NCBI GenBank assembly: GCA_002431305.1
Contig: DJEG01000038.1
Location: forward strand, 1-17,599
From: Ruminococcaceae bacterium UBA5904
GTDB lineage: Bacteria; Bacillota; Clostridia; Oscillospirales; Acutalibacteraceae
Length of the DNA: 17,599 nucleotides
Direction: 5' to 3'
Shown: positions 7,417 through 15,900 of the stretch, piece after piece
Position numbering within the stretch: position 1 is the first letter of the stretch
How the letters are laid out: each line of letters starts with the position of its first letter
The notes under the pieces: model-generated
What the model was told of the DNA's origin: nothing
Database searches by the model: none
Seen by the model: only the letters and a program-made list of their open reading frames with translations
Translations under genes and position numbers: made by a program

Positions 7417-8586
7417 ATGGCAGGTTCACAGGCTTTTATAAAAGAGTACGGCGATAAGTCATTTGACGAATTTCCGTTCTGCGACGGGGATAATCTTGCG
7501 CTTTGCTCCATGTTTTATATGCCTTTCGAAAATGTCGTTTCGGATTCTTTCGACGAGAGTATAAAACTTGACGAAGCGTTTGAAAAGTTATTTGAATTCA
7601 GAGGGGGAGAACATAAGGCGATAGGTTTGCTTATTAACCCCGAGCTTAGCAAAAACACGCAGTATATGACGAGCCGTCCGAGATATTCATGTCTTAAAAT
7701 GACAGGTGTCAGAAGTGTATACGAGCATGACCCCGCCGTTCAGTTTGCCGCATGTACTCTTATAATGCCGAACGGCGACAGTATTATAATATTCAGAGGT
7801 ACGGACGATTCCATTACGGGCTGGAAAGAGGATCTTGATATTTATACAAAAAAATCAATTCCTTCGCACGCCCTTGCGGTCGATTACATAAACGAAGCCG
7901 CCGAAAAGCTTGACGGTAATTTTATAATTCTCGGTCACTCAAAGGGCGGAAACGTCGCGCTCTACGGCGCGCTCAAATGCAGTGAAGAAGCAAGATCGAG
8001 AATTAAGGAGCTTTATAATAACGACGGTCCAGGATTTTTTGATCATTCAATGTTCCGTTCCGACGCTTATTCCGAGCTTCTGCCGAGATATCATCACATA
8101 GTTCCCGACTCGTCATTTGTAGGCATGCTGCTCGCGCACGATGACGATTACAAAGCTGTTAAGAGCAATAAACTTATAGGTGTAATGCAGCACGACATGG
8201 GTACGTGGCAGTTAAAGGACGGAAATATCGTCGAGAGAAACATATCGCGCGCGGGCCGTATTACCGATATAACCGTTTCGAATATTATTTCACACGTAAA
8301 CGATATTCAGAGACAGAGTATAGATACCGTTGTTTCCGCAGTGGTTACCGGACTGGGACAGGAGACGCTTCTTGATTTTTCAAAGAATGCGGCAAAAGCG
8401 ATAGACGGCGCGGTTAAAGCCGTAAAAGGCGTTGACAAAGAGACGAGAAAGGAATTTAAATCCTCGTTTAAGGGAACGTTTAAGTTTATATTGGACGCGT
8501 CCAGAGAGGTTACTAAGGAGAGAATTCCCCTCGCCGTCGGCAGAGTAAAAACTCTTGTCAAATCTTTCGCCCCCGCAAGCGCATAA
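7417..8586 (+). CDS. Mbeg1-like (DUF2974) alpha/beta hydrolase
   Basis: This 389-residue cytoplasmic protein has no signal peptide or membrane segment. The core is a lipase-like alpha/beta hydrolase: strand and turn SIIIFRGTDDSITGWKEDL (about 122-140), then the nucleophile elbow GHSKGG (173-178) with Ser175 as the likely nucleophile, and NNDGPGF (201-207), probably near the acid position. A His in QHDMGTW is a candidate for the third catalytic residue. The last ~100 residues are a helical, Lys-rich extension not needed for the fold. Members of this family are predicted esterases or lipases of unknown substrate, widespread in Clostridia. The ATG follows GAGAGG by 8 nt. It is monocistronic, between its own promoter and a terminator. 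Confidence 0.85.
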   Translation: MAGSQAFIKEYGDKSFDEFPFCDGDNLALCSMFYMPFENVVSDSFDESIKLDEAFEKLFEFRGGEHKAIGLLINPELSKNTQYMTSRPRYSCLKMTGVRSVYEHDPAVQFAACTLIMPNGDSIIIFRGTDDSITGWKEDLDIYTKKSIPSHALAVDYINEAAEKLDGNFIILGHSKGGNVALYGALKCSEEARSRIKELYNNDGPGFFDHSMFRSDAYSELLPRYHHIVPDSSFVGMLLAHDDDYKAVKSNKLIGVMQHDMGTWQLKDGNIVERNISRAGRITDITVSNIISHVNDIQRQSIDTVVSAVVTGLGQETLLDFSKNAAKAIDGAVKAVKGVDKETRKEFKSSFKGTFKFILDASREVTKERIPLAVGRVKTLVKSFAPASA

Positions 8587-8602
8587 CAGAATATTAAATA
8601 AT

Positions 8603-8633
8603 AAACGCGGTTTCGTACAGAGACCGCGTTTTT
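8603..8633. terminator. Terminator between convergent genes
   Basis: AAACGCGGTTTC (8603-8614) pairs with GAGACCGCGTTT (8620-8631) over 12 bp with one G-U pair, loop GTACA, followed by a five-T run on the plus strand. It ends the hydrolase gene. On the minus strand the trailing TTTATTATTT makes it a weaker but plausible terminator for the DUF4317 gene. Confidence 0.85.
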
Positions 8634-8642
8634 ATGTGACTA

Positions 8643-9767
8643 TTAGATTTTAACAGTGATTCCGTTTACTTCAACATTTGATTCGGCGCGAATCATAATA
8701 TATTTTTTGCCGTCGATAACGCGCGTTTCCAAAAGGTCGGAGCGGTCGGAATTTATTTTGATGCTGACGTCGGGAGTCGATACGGACAGCTCCTTTGTAT
8801 TAACGAAATTCTGGGGTGAAAGCTCCGCGTTTTCTCCGAAACTTTCGTCGAATTTATCCTCGAAAGATTTTACGCGCTCCTCGCTGACTCCGCAGTTTGT
8901 CAGAATGTTTGAAACGGATTTCTTTGTGATGACAGGCGGATCCTCGTCCTTTTGCTGTTTATGTTCCTCAATCTGTTCGCACAGAACGTCCCTTACGTTT
9001 ACCGCGACTTCAAGATTGCAGTCCTCGGAAAGAGTTTCTTCAATTATAGAGTTGAAGACCTCTTTCTGTTCTTCCGCCGGCATGGGAACCTCCGTTCTTA
9101 AAATATTTTCTATAAATTCGGGGTGGTTGTCCGCCGTATTCTTCGTATAGTACAAAATATCGTAGATGTTAGCCGTCCTGTCGTCGAACGTCGGGAATAA
9201 AAATCCGATTTCGGGAGGGGAGATGAGCTGATTCGCGGCGAGAGTCTTAAACGCGTTTTCATGTGCGACAAAACCTAATGCCTGTTTGCTCTGTTTTACG
9301 GGGCAAACGGCGCACAGACAGTAATTGTATACGCTCGACGAATCCTCAATTCTGCTCTCATCCGAGCCATACTGCGGAACATCGTACGAATCCTGAATCA
9401 ATAAAATAAGATAGTTGTTTCCCATGGCGAGGGTTGATGCCGCCGCGTTGAAAAATATATTGATAGCTTCCTCGCTCTCGGGAGTCTGCGTCCTTAACGC
9501 TGACATCAGCCTGTGTTCGTCCGAGTCGACGACCTGCTGATTTTTATACGGCAGGTCGATAAGGTTTTTGCCGAGCGTTCCCGACAGCGTTTTTCTTATA
9601 ATGGATAAAAGATTGTCCGCGTCGTCGTTGTCCATGAGTCCCAATGACTGTCTGAACGAGCTTACGACTTCCTTTTTCTCGTTTACAAAACATCCGTATA
9701 TGTAGTTAACCGCACATTTGCCGAGTTTTATTCGACGGCGGATTTCGCCTGTTTCTTTTTCATTCAT
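8643..9767 (-). CDS. DUF4317 family protein
   Basis: This 374-residue cytoplasmic protein is recognised from its N-terminal pattern, typical of DUF4317: EIRRRIKLGKCAVNYIYGCF, then VNEKKEVVSSFRQSLGLM, then LSGTLGKNLIDL and QQVVDSDEHRLMSALR. Relatives of about 370-400 residues occur across Clostridia. The family has no established function, and I see no catalytic motif or metal site. The C-terminal third is acidic and Glu-rich and ends in a short beta-rich segment (YIMIRAESNVEVNGITVKI). The ATG at 9767 has AAGGAG 9 nt upstream; a second ATG five bases upstream opens only a two-codon frame. It is probably transcribed from its own promoter, since a strong terminator (9841-9869) separates it from the peptide gene upstream. 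Confidence 0.88.
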   Translation of the reverse strand: MNEKETGEIRRRIKLGKCAVNYIYGCFVNEKKEVVSSFRQSLGLMDNDDADNLLSIIRKTLSGTLGKNLIDLPYKNQQVVDSDEHRLMSALRTQTPESEEAINIFFNAAASTLAMGNNYLILLIQDSYDVPQYGSDESRIEDSSSVYNYCLCAVCPVKQSKQALGFVAHENAFKTLAANQLISPPEIGFLFPTFDDRTANIYDILYYTKNTADNHPEFIENILRTEVPMPAEEQKEVFNSIIEETLSEDCNLEVAVNVRDVLCEQIEEHKQQKDEDPPVITKKSVSNILTNCGVSEERVKSFEDKFDESFGENAELSPQNFVNTKELSVSTPDVSIKINSDRSDLLETRVIDGKKYIMIRAESNVEVNGITVKI

Positions 9768-9798
9768 TTCATTTTTCTCCTTAAATTCGAATGAAAAT

Positions 9799-9827
9799 AT
9801 TGTAACATAAAAGCGTCATTGATTAAA
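9799..9827 (-). promoter_or_regulatory. Candidate promoter of the DUF4317 gene
   Basis: On the minus strand: TTTAAT (9822-9827), 17 bp, then TACAAT (9799-9804), preceded by TGT as an extended -10. It lies between the upstream terminator and the RBS. Confidence 0.45.
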
Positions 9828-9840
9828 GTGTTTTTTGTAA

Positions 9841-9869
9841 AATAAAAAAGAGCCGTATTTCAGGCTCTT
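9841..9869 (-). terminator. Terminator of peptide gene 1
   Basis: On the minus strand AAGAGCC (rc of 9863-9869), an 8-nt loop, GGCTCTT (rc of 9848-9854), then TTTTTTATT. It begins 18 nt after the peptide stop codon. Confidence 0.88.
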
Positions 9870-9886
9870 CTTTTGATTTATGATTT

Positions 9887-9994
9887 TTACTCGGTGGTCG
9901 TCTCGTCCTTAATATGGAAAAGCGACTTGATAAAATTAATGATGATCGTAAAGAATGAAAGTACAGTCTTAACGATATCTTTTGCGAGATCCAT
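9887..9994 (-). CDS. Small amphipathic peptide 1 (35 aa)
   Basis: This 35-codon frame runs from the ATG at 9994 to TAA at 9887-9889, with AAAGGAAG (10003-10010) 8 nt upstream. It is flanked by its own promoter and terminator, so it is a complete single-gene unit. The peptide starts MDLAKDIVKTVLSFF, continues with an Ile/Phe-rich stretch (residues 17-26), and ends with a polar, acidic tail (KDETTTE). Polar residues fall at 2, 5, 6, 9, 13, 16, 20, 23 and 24, one face of an alpha-helix, and the rest of residues 1-26 is hydrophobic. It matches the neighbouring peptide 2 at 20 of 35 positions without gaps, which strongly supports that both are real genes. There is no signal peptide, Cys or double-Gly leader. 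I do not recognise the family; a membrane-active peptide is inference. Confidence 0.8.
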   Translation of the reverse strand: MDLAKDIVKTVLSFFTIIINFIKSLFHIKDETTTE

Positions 9995-10028
9995 GATTGA
10001 CACTTCCTTTACTTTTATTTACACTTAT

Positions 10029-10056
10029 ATGATATCACGATATAAAAAAAAGTCAA
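10029..10056 (-). promoter_or_regulatory. Promoter of peptide gene 1
   Basis: On the minus strand: TTGACT (rc of 10051-10056), 16 bp containing a T-run, then TATCAT (rc of 10029-10034), about 20 nt ahead of the RBS. Confidence 0.6.
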
Positions 10057-10067
10057 TATTTTCAAGG

Positions 10068-10080
10068 GATGTTCAACATC
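10068..10080. promoter_or_regulatory. Palindromic operator candidate upstream of peptide gene 1
   Basis: GATGTTCAACATC is a perfect palindrome with a single central base, 12 bp upstream of the -35 of peptide gene 1. The surrounding 10057-10153 holds no gene. It also contains two direct ACGGTAAA copies (10097-10104 and 10112-10119). The position suits an activator site. Confidence 0.35.
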
Positions 10081-10153
10081 TAATCGACATCTGTCTACGG
10101 TAAAAACAACAACGGTAAATGCTTCTGTCGAATAATATATTTTTATCTTAATG

Positions 10154-10189
10154 AAAAAAAGAGAGTCCGGAAAATTCCGAACTCTCTTT
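10154..10189 (-). terminator. Terminator of peptide gene 2
   Basis: On the minus strand a 15-bp stem with one mismatch (AAAGAGAGT and CGGAA arms; plus-strand 10158-10172 and 10175-10189) is followed by seven T. It starts 7 nt past the peptide 2 stop. Confidence 0.9.
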
Positions 10190-10195
10190 GAAAAA

Positions 10196-10306
10196 TTACA
10201 GTGTAGTTGCCTCGTCGTCTTTCTTGCCAAAGAGCTTCTTTAAGAAATCAGCGATGATTTTGAAGAAAGAAAGAACAGCCTTGATGATATCCTGTGCCAA
10301 CTCCAT
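10196..10306 (-). CDS. Small amphipathic peptide 2 (36 aa), paralogue of peptide 1
   Basis: This 36-codon frame runs from the ATG at 10306 to TAA at 10196-10198, with AAAGGAG (10316-10322) 9 nt upstream and a near-consensus promoter. It begins MELAQDIIKAVLSFFKII and ends in a Lys-rich then acidic tail (KKLFGKKDDEATTL). Residues 2-26 form a clean amphipathic helix with charged residues E2, D6, K9, K16, D20, K23 and K24 on one face and Ile/Leu/Val/Phe on the other. All four Ile codons are ATC and most Lys codons AAG, unlike the ATA/ATT/AAA-rich neighbours, which suggests high expression. The AQDII opening and amphipathic plan recall staphylococcal delta-haemolysin, but that is physicochemical likeness, not shown homology. 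Alternatives are a leaderless bacteriocin, a membrane-curvature-binding peptide or a toxin. Confidence 0.82.
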   Translation of the reverse strand: MELAQDIIKAVLSFFKIIADFLKKLFGKKDDEATTL

Positions 10307-10340
10307 TATGTTTCACTCCTTTTTAATATTATTCAATTAT

Positions 10341-10369
10341 ATAATAGACTTTTATGAAAGAAATGTCAA
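10341..10369 (-). promoter_or_regulatory. Strong promoter of peptide gene 2
   Basis: On the minus strand: consensus TTGACA (rc of 10364-10369), exactly 17 bp, then TATTAT (rc of 10341-10346). This is the best sigma-A match in the window. The remaining gap 10370-10413 holds no clear terminator for the glycosidase operon upstream. Confidence 0.75.
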
Positions 10370-10413
10370 CACTGCATTCAATACAAAAAAGTAAATTAAA
10401 TATGAATATCCTT

Positions 10414-12987
10414 TTAGTCTGTGTTTATAATTTTCACAGAGTCCGGAACCGTATATTTAACAGTCTGTTTTGAATTTTCATACGTTACCTCGACCGTTAT
10501 TTTTCCTCTGACCGTTTTGATATATCCCTTGACGTTCAGGTTGTCGATATAGGCGGGAGATATCGTTATCTTTTCGAATCCGGCGGAATCTTCTGTTTGC
10601 TTTATTCCGAGCAGGTAAGTAAAAAGATACTCGCTTGCCGCGCCGAACATCGGATGAGAATGAGAGTCGCATCCGTCCCAGTTTTCCCACAGCGTTGTCG
10701 CGCCGTTCTTTTTCATATTGTAAAAGCTGTTTTCACCCTTTGACGTAAGGAGTTTGACGGCGGTCTTACCGTTTTCTGTTTCAAAAAGCGTTTTTATAAG
10801 AACGTCAGTACCGAAGATACCCGTGTCGAACTCACCGAGCTTTTCGTATCTTTTTACGATATTCTCAACGCATTTTTCATCAGCAAGTCCTATATTATAG
10901 GCGAACGCGTCCGCGCCCTGTATTCCGCCGCAGAAGCTGTGCGTATTTGATGAATAATATGCGTTTTTAAACGCTCTGACTGCTTTTTCGAGCCGTTCGG
11001 TCATAGTCTGACGGTAACGCGGGCGGTTGAGCAGATACGACAGTTCGATATATTCTTTAAGACATTTAATATAAAAATATGTGTTTACAAACGGCTCCGG
11101 CAGTTCGTTCCTGTTGTCGGGCGCGCACCAGTCGCCGAGACACCATCCGCCCTTTTCCTCTCTGACTACGAGACCGAATTCTGAGTGCGATTCCATGTAG
11201 TCAAGATATAGTGTCATGTTGTCAAAGTACTTTTCGCAAAGCGATTTGTCTCCGTAGATTTTATAGTAATTATACGGCACTGCAATAACTGCACTTCCCC
11301 ATCCTCCGGGGCCTCCGCCTCCGCCGTTAAACGGCGCGGTGTGTTGAACATGACCGCTGTACGTATCCTGACAGTCGGCGATATCCTGCATCCATTTTCT
11401 GTATAAATCCTCGGCTTCAAACTGGGTCATGACAGCTTTCGAACAGAGCTGACCGTCGCCGGTGTAGCCGAGTCTTTCGCGGTGAGGACAGTCGGAGGGG
11501 ACAAACGAATGAATGTTGTTAACCTGCGTTCTGATGTAAGCATTATAAAACCAGTTTATATTTTCATTCGACGAAATAAAATCGCTTGTTTTCTTAACAT
11601 CGGAACTTACGCACGTAAACGAAATGAGTTCGCCGTTACCCGTAAGTTTTACGAACTGACCGGCGCGCCATGTAAAGTAATTTGTAAACTCGCAGTCGTT
11701 TTCACCGTAAATGAAAATGTCTTTCTGTACTCTGTTTTCTCCGCCGGTATGTCTTAATTTAAAATTAAAATTATCGTCAATAACCTCCGCATATTCGAGC
11801 GTTATTTTATCTCCCGATTTCGCATTTTTATTGAATTGAACGGTCGGAATTCCGGAAATATCCTCTGTTAAATCGTATATTTTAAAGTCGGATGTTTCGT
11901 ATATTAATTTAGGTATGACGGTCTCTTTCTCTGTATCTCCCGCAAAATCCTGTTTTGTTAATGCAAACGTTACCTCGTTTGATAATGCGGGAAATTTTTT
12001 ATTCTCGTTTTTATATCCGAAATTAAGAATATTCTTATCGTAAAGTCTTGCGTCAATCGTTTCGTTTATATAAATGCTCGAATGGGTTATGAAACTGTCG
12101 TACATATCCTCAGTTGAATCCGAACATATTTCGCTTACTGAACCGTCGTCGTAAACAAGCGTGATTTTGTATATGTACTTTAGTTTATCGCCGTATGCGC
12201 TAAGCCCCTCGATAGCCTGGTCAAGCTGTCTGTACCAGCCGTTTCCGATGTGCAGAACAAACGCGTTATTATCATTTATATAATCGGTAATATCGTATTC
12301 AAGATAATACACGCGTTCGCGCATTTCGTCAAACAGCGGGTAAATAGCCGTCGACATATCGCGGTTTTTATAATTCGACCACGCAGGGATGAATTTATAC
12401 TCGGTCAGTTTATGTCCGTTAAAATACGGGACGGAAAAACCTAAAGTTGTGTACTCGAGTTTTGCATTTACGACTTTTTTATTTTCAGTGACAAATTCTC
12501 TGCGTACAAATACCGCTCCCGCGTCTGAATCGCATTCGCACAGCTTAGCGTTGTCAAACACAAAACTTTTAATCATTGGAATATGGGGTATGTTTTCGTC
12601 CTCATGTCGTACGCCGTCTTTGACGAATCCGAGTTTTTTATAAAAACCTACCGCGTGTTCCTGTGCGTCAAGCGTTGCATGTTTTGCGCCGAGCTCTTTT
12701 GCTTTTCTTAAAAGCTCGTATACCAGCTTTGCGCCGTTTCCTCCGCCCCTGTACTCGGGGTACAGCGCTATTCTGCCTAAGTGAAATGAATCAGCGCTCT
12801 CGGGCGCGAGACGACCGCATCCAATGAGTCTGTCGTCGGAATATACGCCGAGATGATATGATTTACTCTCGAGGTCATCCTTTTCGAGCATATACGGATA
12901 GCCCTGTTCTTTGCAGAAAACGTCGTAACGAAGTTTAATGATAGGCTCGATATTTTCGCTTCCGTTTATCCATATGAATTCAAGCAT
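10414..12987 (-). CDS. GNAT acetyltransferase / GH78 alpha-L-rhamnosidase fusion
   Basis: One open frame of 857 residues encodes two enzymes. Residues 1-140 are a GNAT domain: YHLGVYSDDRLIGCGRL, FHLGRIALYPEYR, the acetyl-CoA loop R80-GGGNG, then AQEHAVGFYKKLGF and IPHIPMIK, an ElaA-like pattern. After a short linker, about 158-857 form a GH78 rhamnosidase: N-terminal beta domain (VRREF...LGFSVPYFNG), a concanavalin-like domain, and the catalytic barrel with PSDCPHRERLGYTGDGQ (497-513). Asp499, Glu504 and Asp511 match the spacing of active-site acids in Bacillus RhaB, and Glu768 in LWENW fits the fourth. There is no signal peptide, so it should act in the cytoplasm on imported rhamnosides. The ATG lies 3 nt after the beta-galactosidase stop, and its RBS (GAGG) is within that gene's last codons. 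Confidence 0.9.
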   Translation of the reverse strand: MLEFIWINGSENIEPIIKLRYDVFCKEQGYPYMLEKDDLESKSYHLGVYSDDRLIGCGRLAPESADSFHLGRIALYPEYRGGGNGAKLVYELLRKAKELGAKHATLDAQEHAVGFYKKLGFVKDGVRHEDENIPHIPMIKSFVFDNAKLCECDSDAGAVFVRREFVTENKKVVNAKLEYTTLGFSVPYFNGHKLTEYKFIPAWSNYKNRDMSTAIYPLFDEMRERVYYLEYDITDYINDNNAFVLHIGNGWYRQLDQAIEGLSAYGDKLKYIYKITLVYDDGSVSEICSDSTEDMYDSFITHSSIYINETIDARLYDKNILNFGYKNENKKFPALSNEVTFALTKQDFAGDTEKETVIPKLIYETSDFKIYDLTEDISGIPTVQFNKNAKSGDKITLEYAEVIDDNFNFKLRHTGGENRVQKDIFIYGENDCEFTNYFTWRAGQFVKLTGNGELISFTCVSSDVKKTSDFISSNENINWFYNAYIRTQVNNIHSFVPSDCPHRERLGYTGDGQLCSKAVMTQFEAEDLYRKWMQDIADCQDTYSGHVQHTAPFNGGGGGPGGWGSAVIAVPYNYYKIYGDKSLCEKYFDNMTLYLDYMESHSEFGLVVREEKGGWCLGDWCAPDNRNELPEPFVNTYFYIKCLKEYIELSYLLNRPRYRQTMTERLEKAVRAFKNAYYSSNTHSFCGGIQGADAFAYNIGLADEKCVENIVKRYEKLGEFDTGIFGTDVLIKTLFETENGKTAVKLLTSKGENSFYNMKKNGATTLWENWDGCDSHSHPMFGAASEYLFTYLLGIKQTEDSAGFEKITISPAYIDNLNVKGYIKTVRGKITVEVTYENSKQTVKYTVPDSVKIINTD

Positions 12988-12990
12988 AGA

Positions 12991-15900
12991 TTACCTCGCA
13001 GTCATGGTAAATGAGAAGGTGAGTCTTTTATTTTCATCGATTGTATATTGCTTGAGCGTCTCGGGACCGCAGCTGTTGGAACCCGCACCTCTTACAAATC
13101 CGTCCAATGATACAATCGTCGAATTGACTCTTTCGATATCTTCGCGGTGAAGTGCTTTTGTCAGATTTTCCTGCGTGTAATCGTGCGCGGAAAATGTCAG
13201 TCTGTCGTCAGCGTATATTTTAAGTCCGGCTCCTGAATCGTTCTTAAATTCGATATATTTAACGTCGGAATGATTCGAATTGTCCTGCGGATAGATATAG
13301 TCTTCGTGCATATCGTGAACTTTTTCTTCGTAAATTCCGATAGGAGACTGTGCATTAAAGTCGGAGAGATTCTCTTTTATTCCTCTGCCGAAATATTTAA
13401 CGGTATTAAACTGCTCGGGAAGTTCAAACATTATGCCGAAACGAGGAAGTTTCAGAAGAGCTTTTGTAGTCTTTTTAAGAGAAAGCGTTATTTTTATATC
13501 TCCGGCCGAGCCGACGGAATAATTTATTACGTAGTCGAATTTTTTGCCTGCCGGCGCGCAGAGAGAATATGAAGCGGATATCTCCGCTCTCGAATTTTCA
13601 AGCGTAACGTTGAATGACTCGATTTTTTCCGTGAGTTTATCAAGCGAATGTCTCATCCAAACGGATTTAATATTTCTGTCATTATCAATCGGAGCTCTGA
13701 AAACATTGGGTGTTAAGCCGGTTTTGCTCGAAGCGGGGGACTGATTTAAATACTCGGTCGAGTTTACGATATAGGAAACAAGTTTTCCGCTTTTGTCGTC
13801 GAATGAGGCTGTTCCGTCGTCAAAATGAACGACCGTTTTTGAATTATCATATGAAACGCTTATATTTCCGTTTTCATATGTAGGAACACTGACGGGCACG
13901 TCGTTTAGAATAATTTGCTCCTGTGCGATTTCGGACGAATCAACGATATATTTAAAACTCATAACCCAGTTTGATATTTTATCCGTCGGTTTGTGCTTGA
14001 TAGTTACCGCTTTTGATTTTTCAGGTGCGATATCCGCCGTGAATTCTCCGCCGTCAACAGACTTTCCGTCTTTGTCGAGAGACCATTTGATATTAATATA
14101 ACGAGATGAGCGGAATCTGTTTGTGTTTGTAAATACATATTCGCCGTTTTCGTTGACCTCTGCTCTTATCGGGCGGTAACAGTTTTTCATCTCGAACGCA
14201 CCGGTGTGCGGGGTTCTGTCGGGGTAGAAAAGTCCGTCAACGCAGAAATTGCCGTCATGGCGTTTTTCGCCGTGGTCTCCGCCGTAGGTGTATTCATTTC
14301 TATATTTTTTATCGTTCTTTGAATGCAGTACGGAGTGATCCGCCCACTCCCAGATACATCCGCCTGTCACGTTGTCATACTTAAGGAACAGACGGCAGTA
14401 GTCCTCGAGCGAACCGGGACCCACACCCATTGCGTGCGCATATTCGCACAGAAAAAGCGGTTTTGTCGAATAGGCTTTTTTCATTGCGGGTTTATCCCCG
14501 TATGTCTTTTTACCTATCGAATCGACTTCGTCGGGGGAAGGGTACATTCTCGAAACAACGTCAAATCCGTAAATTCTGCTCGAGCACGCGCCCTCATAGT
14601 GAACGGGAATCGTCGTGCCTTCTGACTTTAAATACTCATAGCATTTTATATGATTTTTAAGCCATCCCGATTCGTTGCCGAGAGACCACATCGTTATGCT
14701 CGGGTGGTTTTTATCTCTTTCGTACATTCTGTGAACTCTGTCGAGATAGTGCTCTTTCCATTTTAAATTATCGCTTATTGCATTGGGGTCACCGCAGTTG
14801 TCCTCAATGCCGTGTGTTTCAATGTCGGCTTCATCGATAACATATAATCCGTAAATATCGCACAGCGTGAGCATAATGGGGTCGGGGGGATAGTGTGAAG
14901 TTCTGACTGCGTTTACGTTAAACTCCTTCATAAGTTTAATGTCGCGCAGATAATCCTCATGCGTCATGCAGTAACCGCGTACGGGGTGAGTATCGTGATG
15001 ATTTACGCCTTTGAATTTAATTAGTTTATCGTTGAATTTAAATAAGTCTGTATCTATTTCAATATGTTTGAATCCTACGATATGGCGTACGGTTTCTGTT
15101 TCTTCCGAGTCTTTTTTCAGTGTAATGTAAAGCTCGTAAACCGAGGGGATTTCTGCGTTCCACTCTTTAATATTGCTTAATTCAAAATTAAACGAAACGT
15201 TGTTATCAGTTCTAGCTGTAGTCGAATAAACGGTATCATCTTTATCGAATAATTTAACGTCAAGAGAGTATGAATCCGTTTCTCCCGCAACTTTTACGTT
15301 AAGAGCGCACTTATAGCTTTCTCCGTCTTTTTTATAATCGAAATGAAAATCCTCAATGTGTGTTTTATCGCGTTTTGTTAAAAGAACATCCCTTACGATT
15401 CCGTTCTCCCTGAACATATCCTGAGCCTCGAGATACGAACCGGTGCACCATCTGTAACTAAGCGCGATAAGTTCGTTTTCACCCTCGGTCAGATACTCGG
15501 TAATATCGTACTCGCTCGTGTTGTGCGTGCCCTCCGAGTAGCCGACGTAACTTCCGTTTATATACAGTTCGAGATTATTTGCAGTGCCGAGGAATGTAAG
15601 AATGTACTGCTTTGACATGTCGGATATTTCGAATCTTTTTCTGTAAATACCCGCAGGCATATCCTCGGGGAGAGTCGGGCAGACAGTTGTAAACTCATAT
15701 TTCCAGTTTAAGTATACGGGTTCAAGATAGCCCGTTCTCTGCCAGACGGACGGAACTTTAATACTGTCAAATTTAACTCTCGACGAATCGAAAACGTCGG
15801 GAACCTTTGCGCAGTGTCTGTAGAACTTAAAATCCCAGTCTCCTGAGAGTACCGTGACCTCGTCCGAAGAATAACGTTCGTTTAAAACGTCGGTATTTTT

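Noticed and set aside
10068..10080. A LexA/SOS box at the palindrome
   Set aside because: The Gram-positive SOS box has GAAC-N4-GTTC; this palindrome does not.
9887..10306. Calling the two peptides Fst/TxpA-type type I toxins
   Set aside because: Those toxins have a single uniformly hydrophobic membrane helix; these have charged residues spaced along one helix face. An antisense RNA is only weakly suggested.
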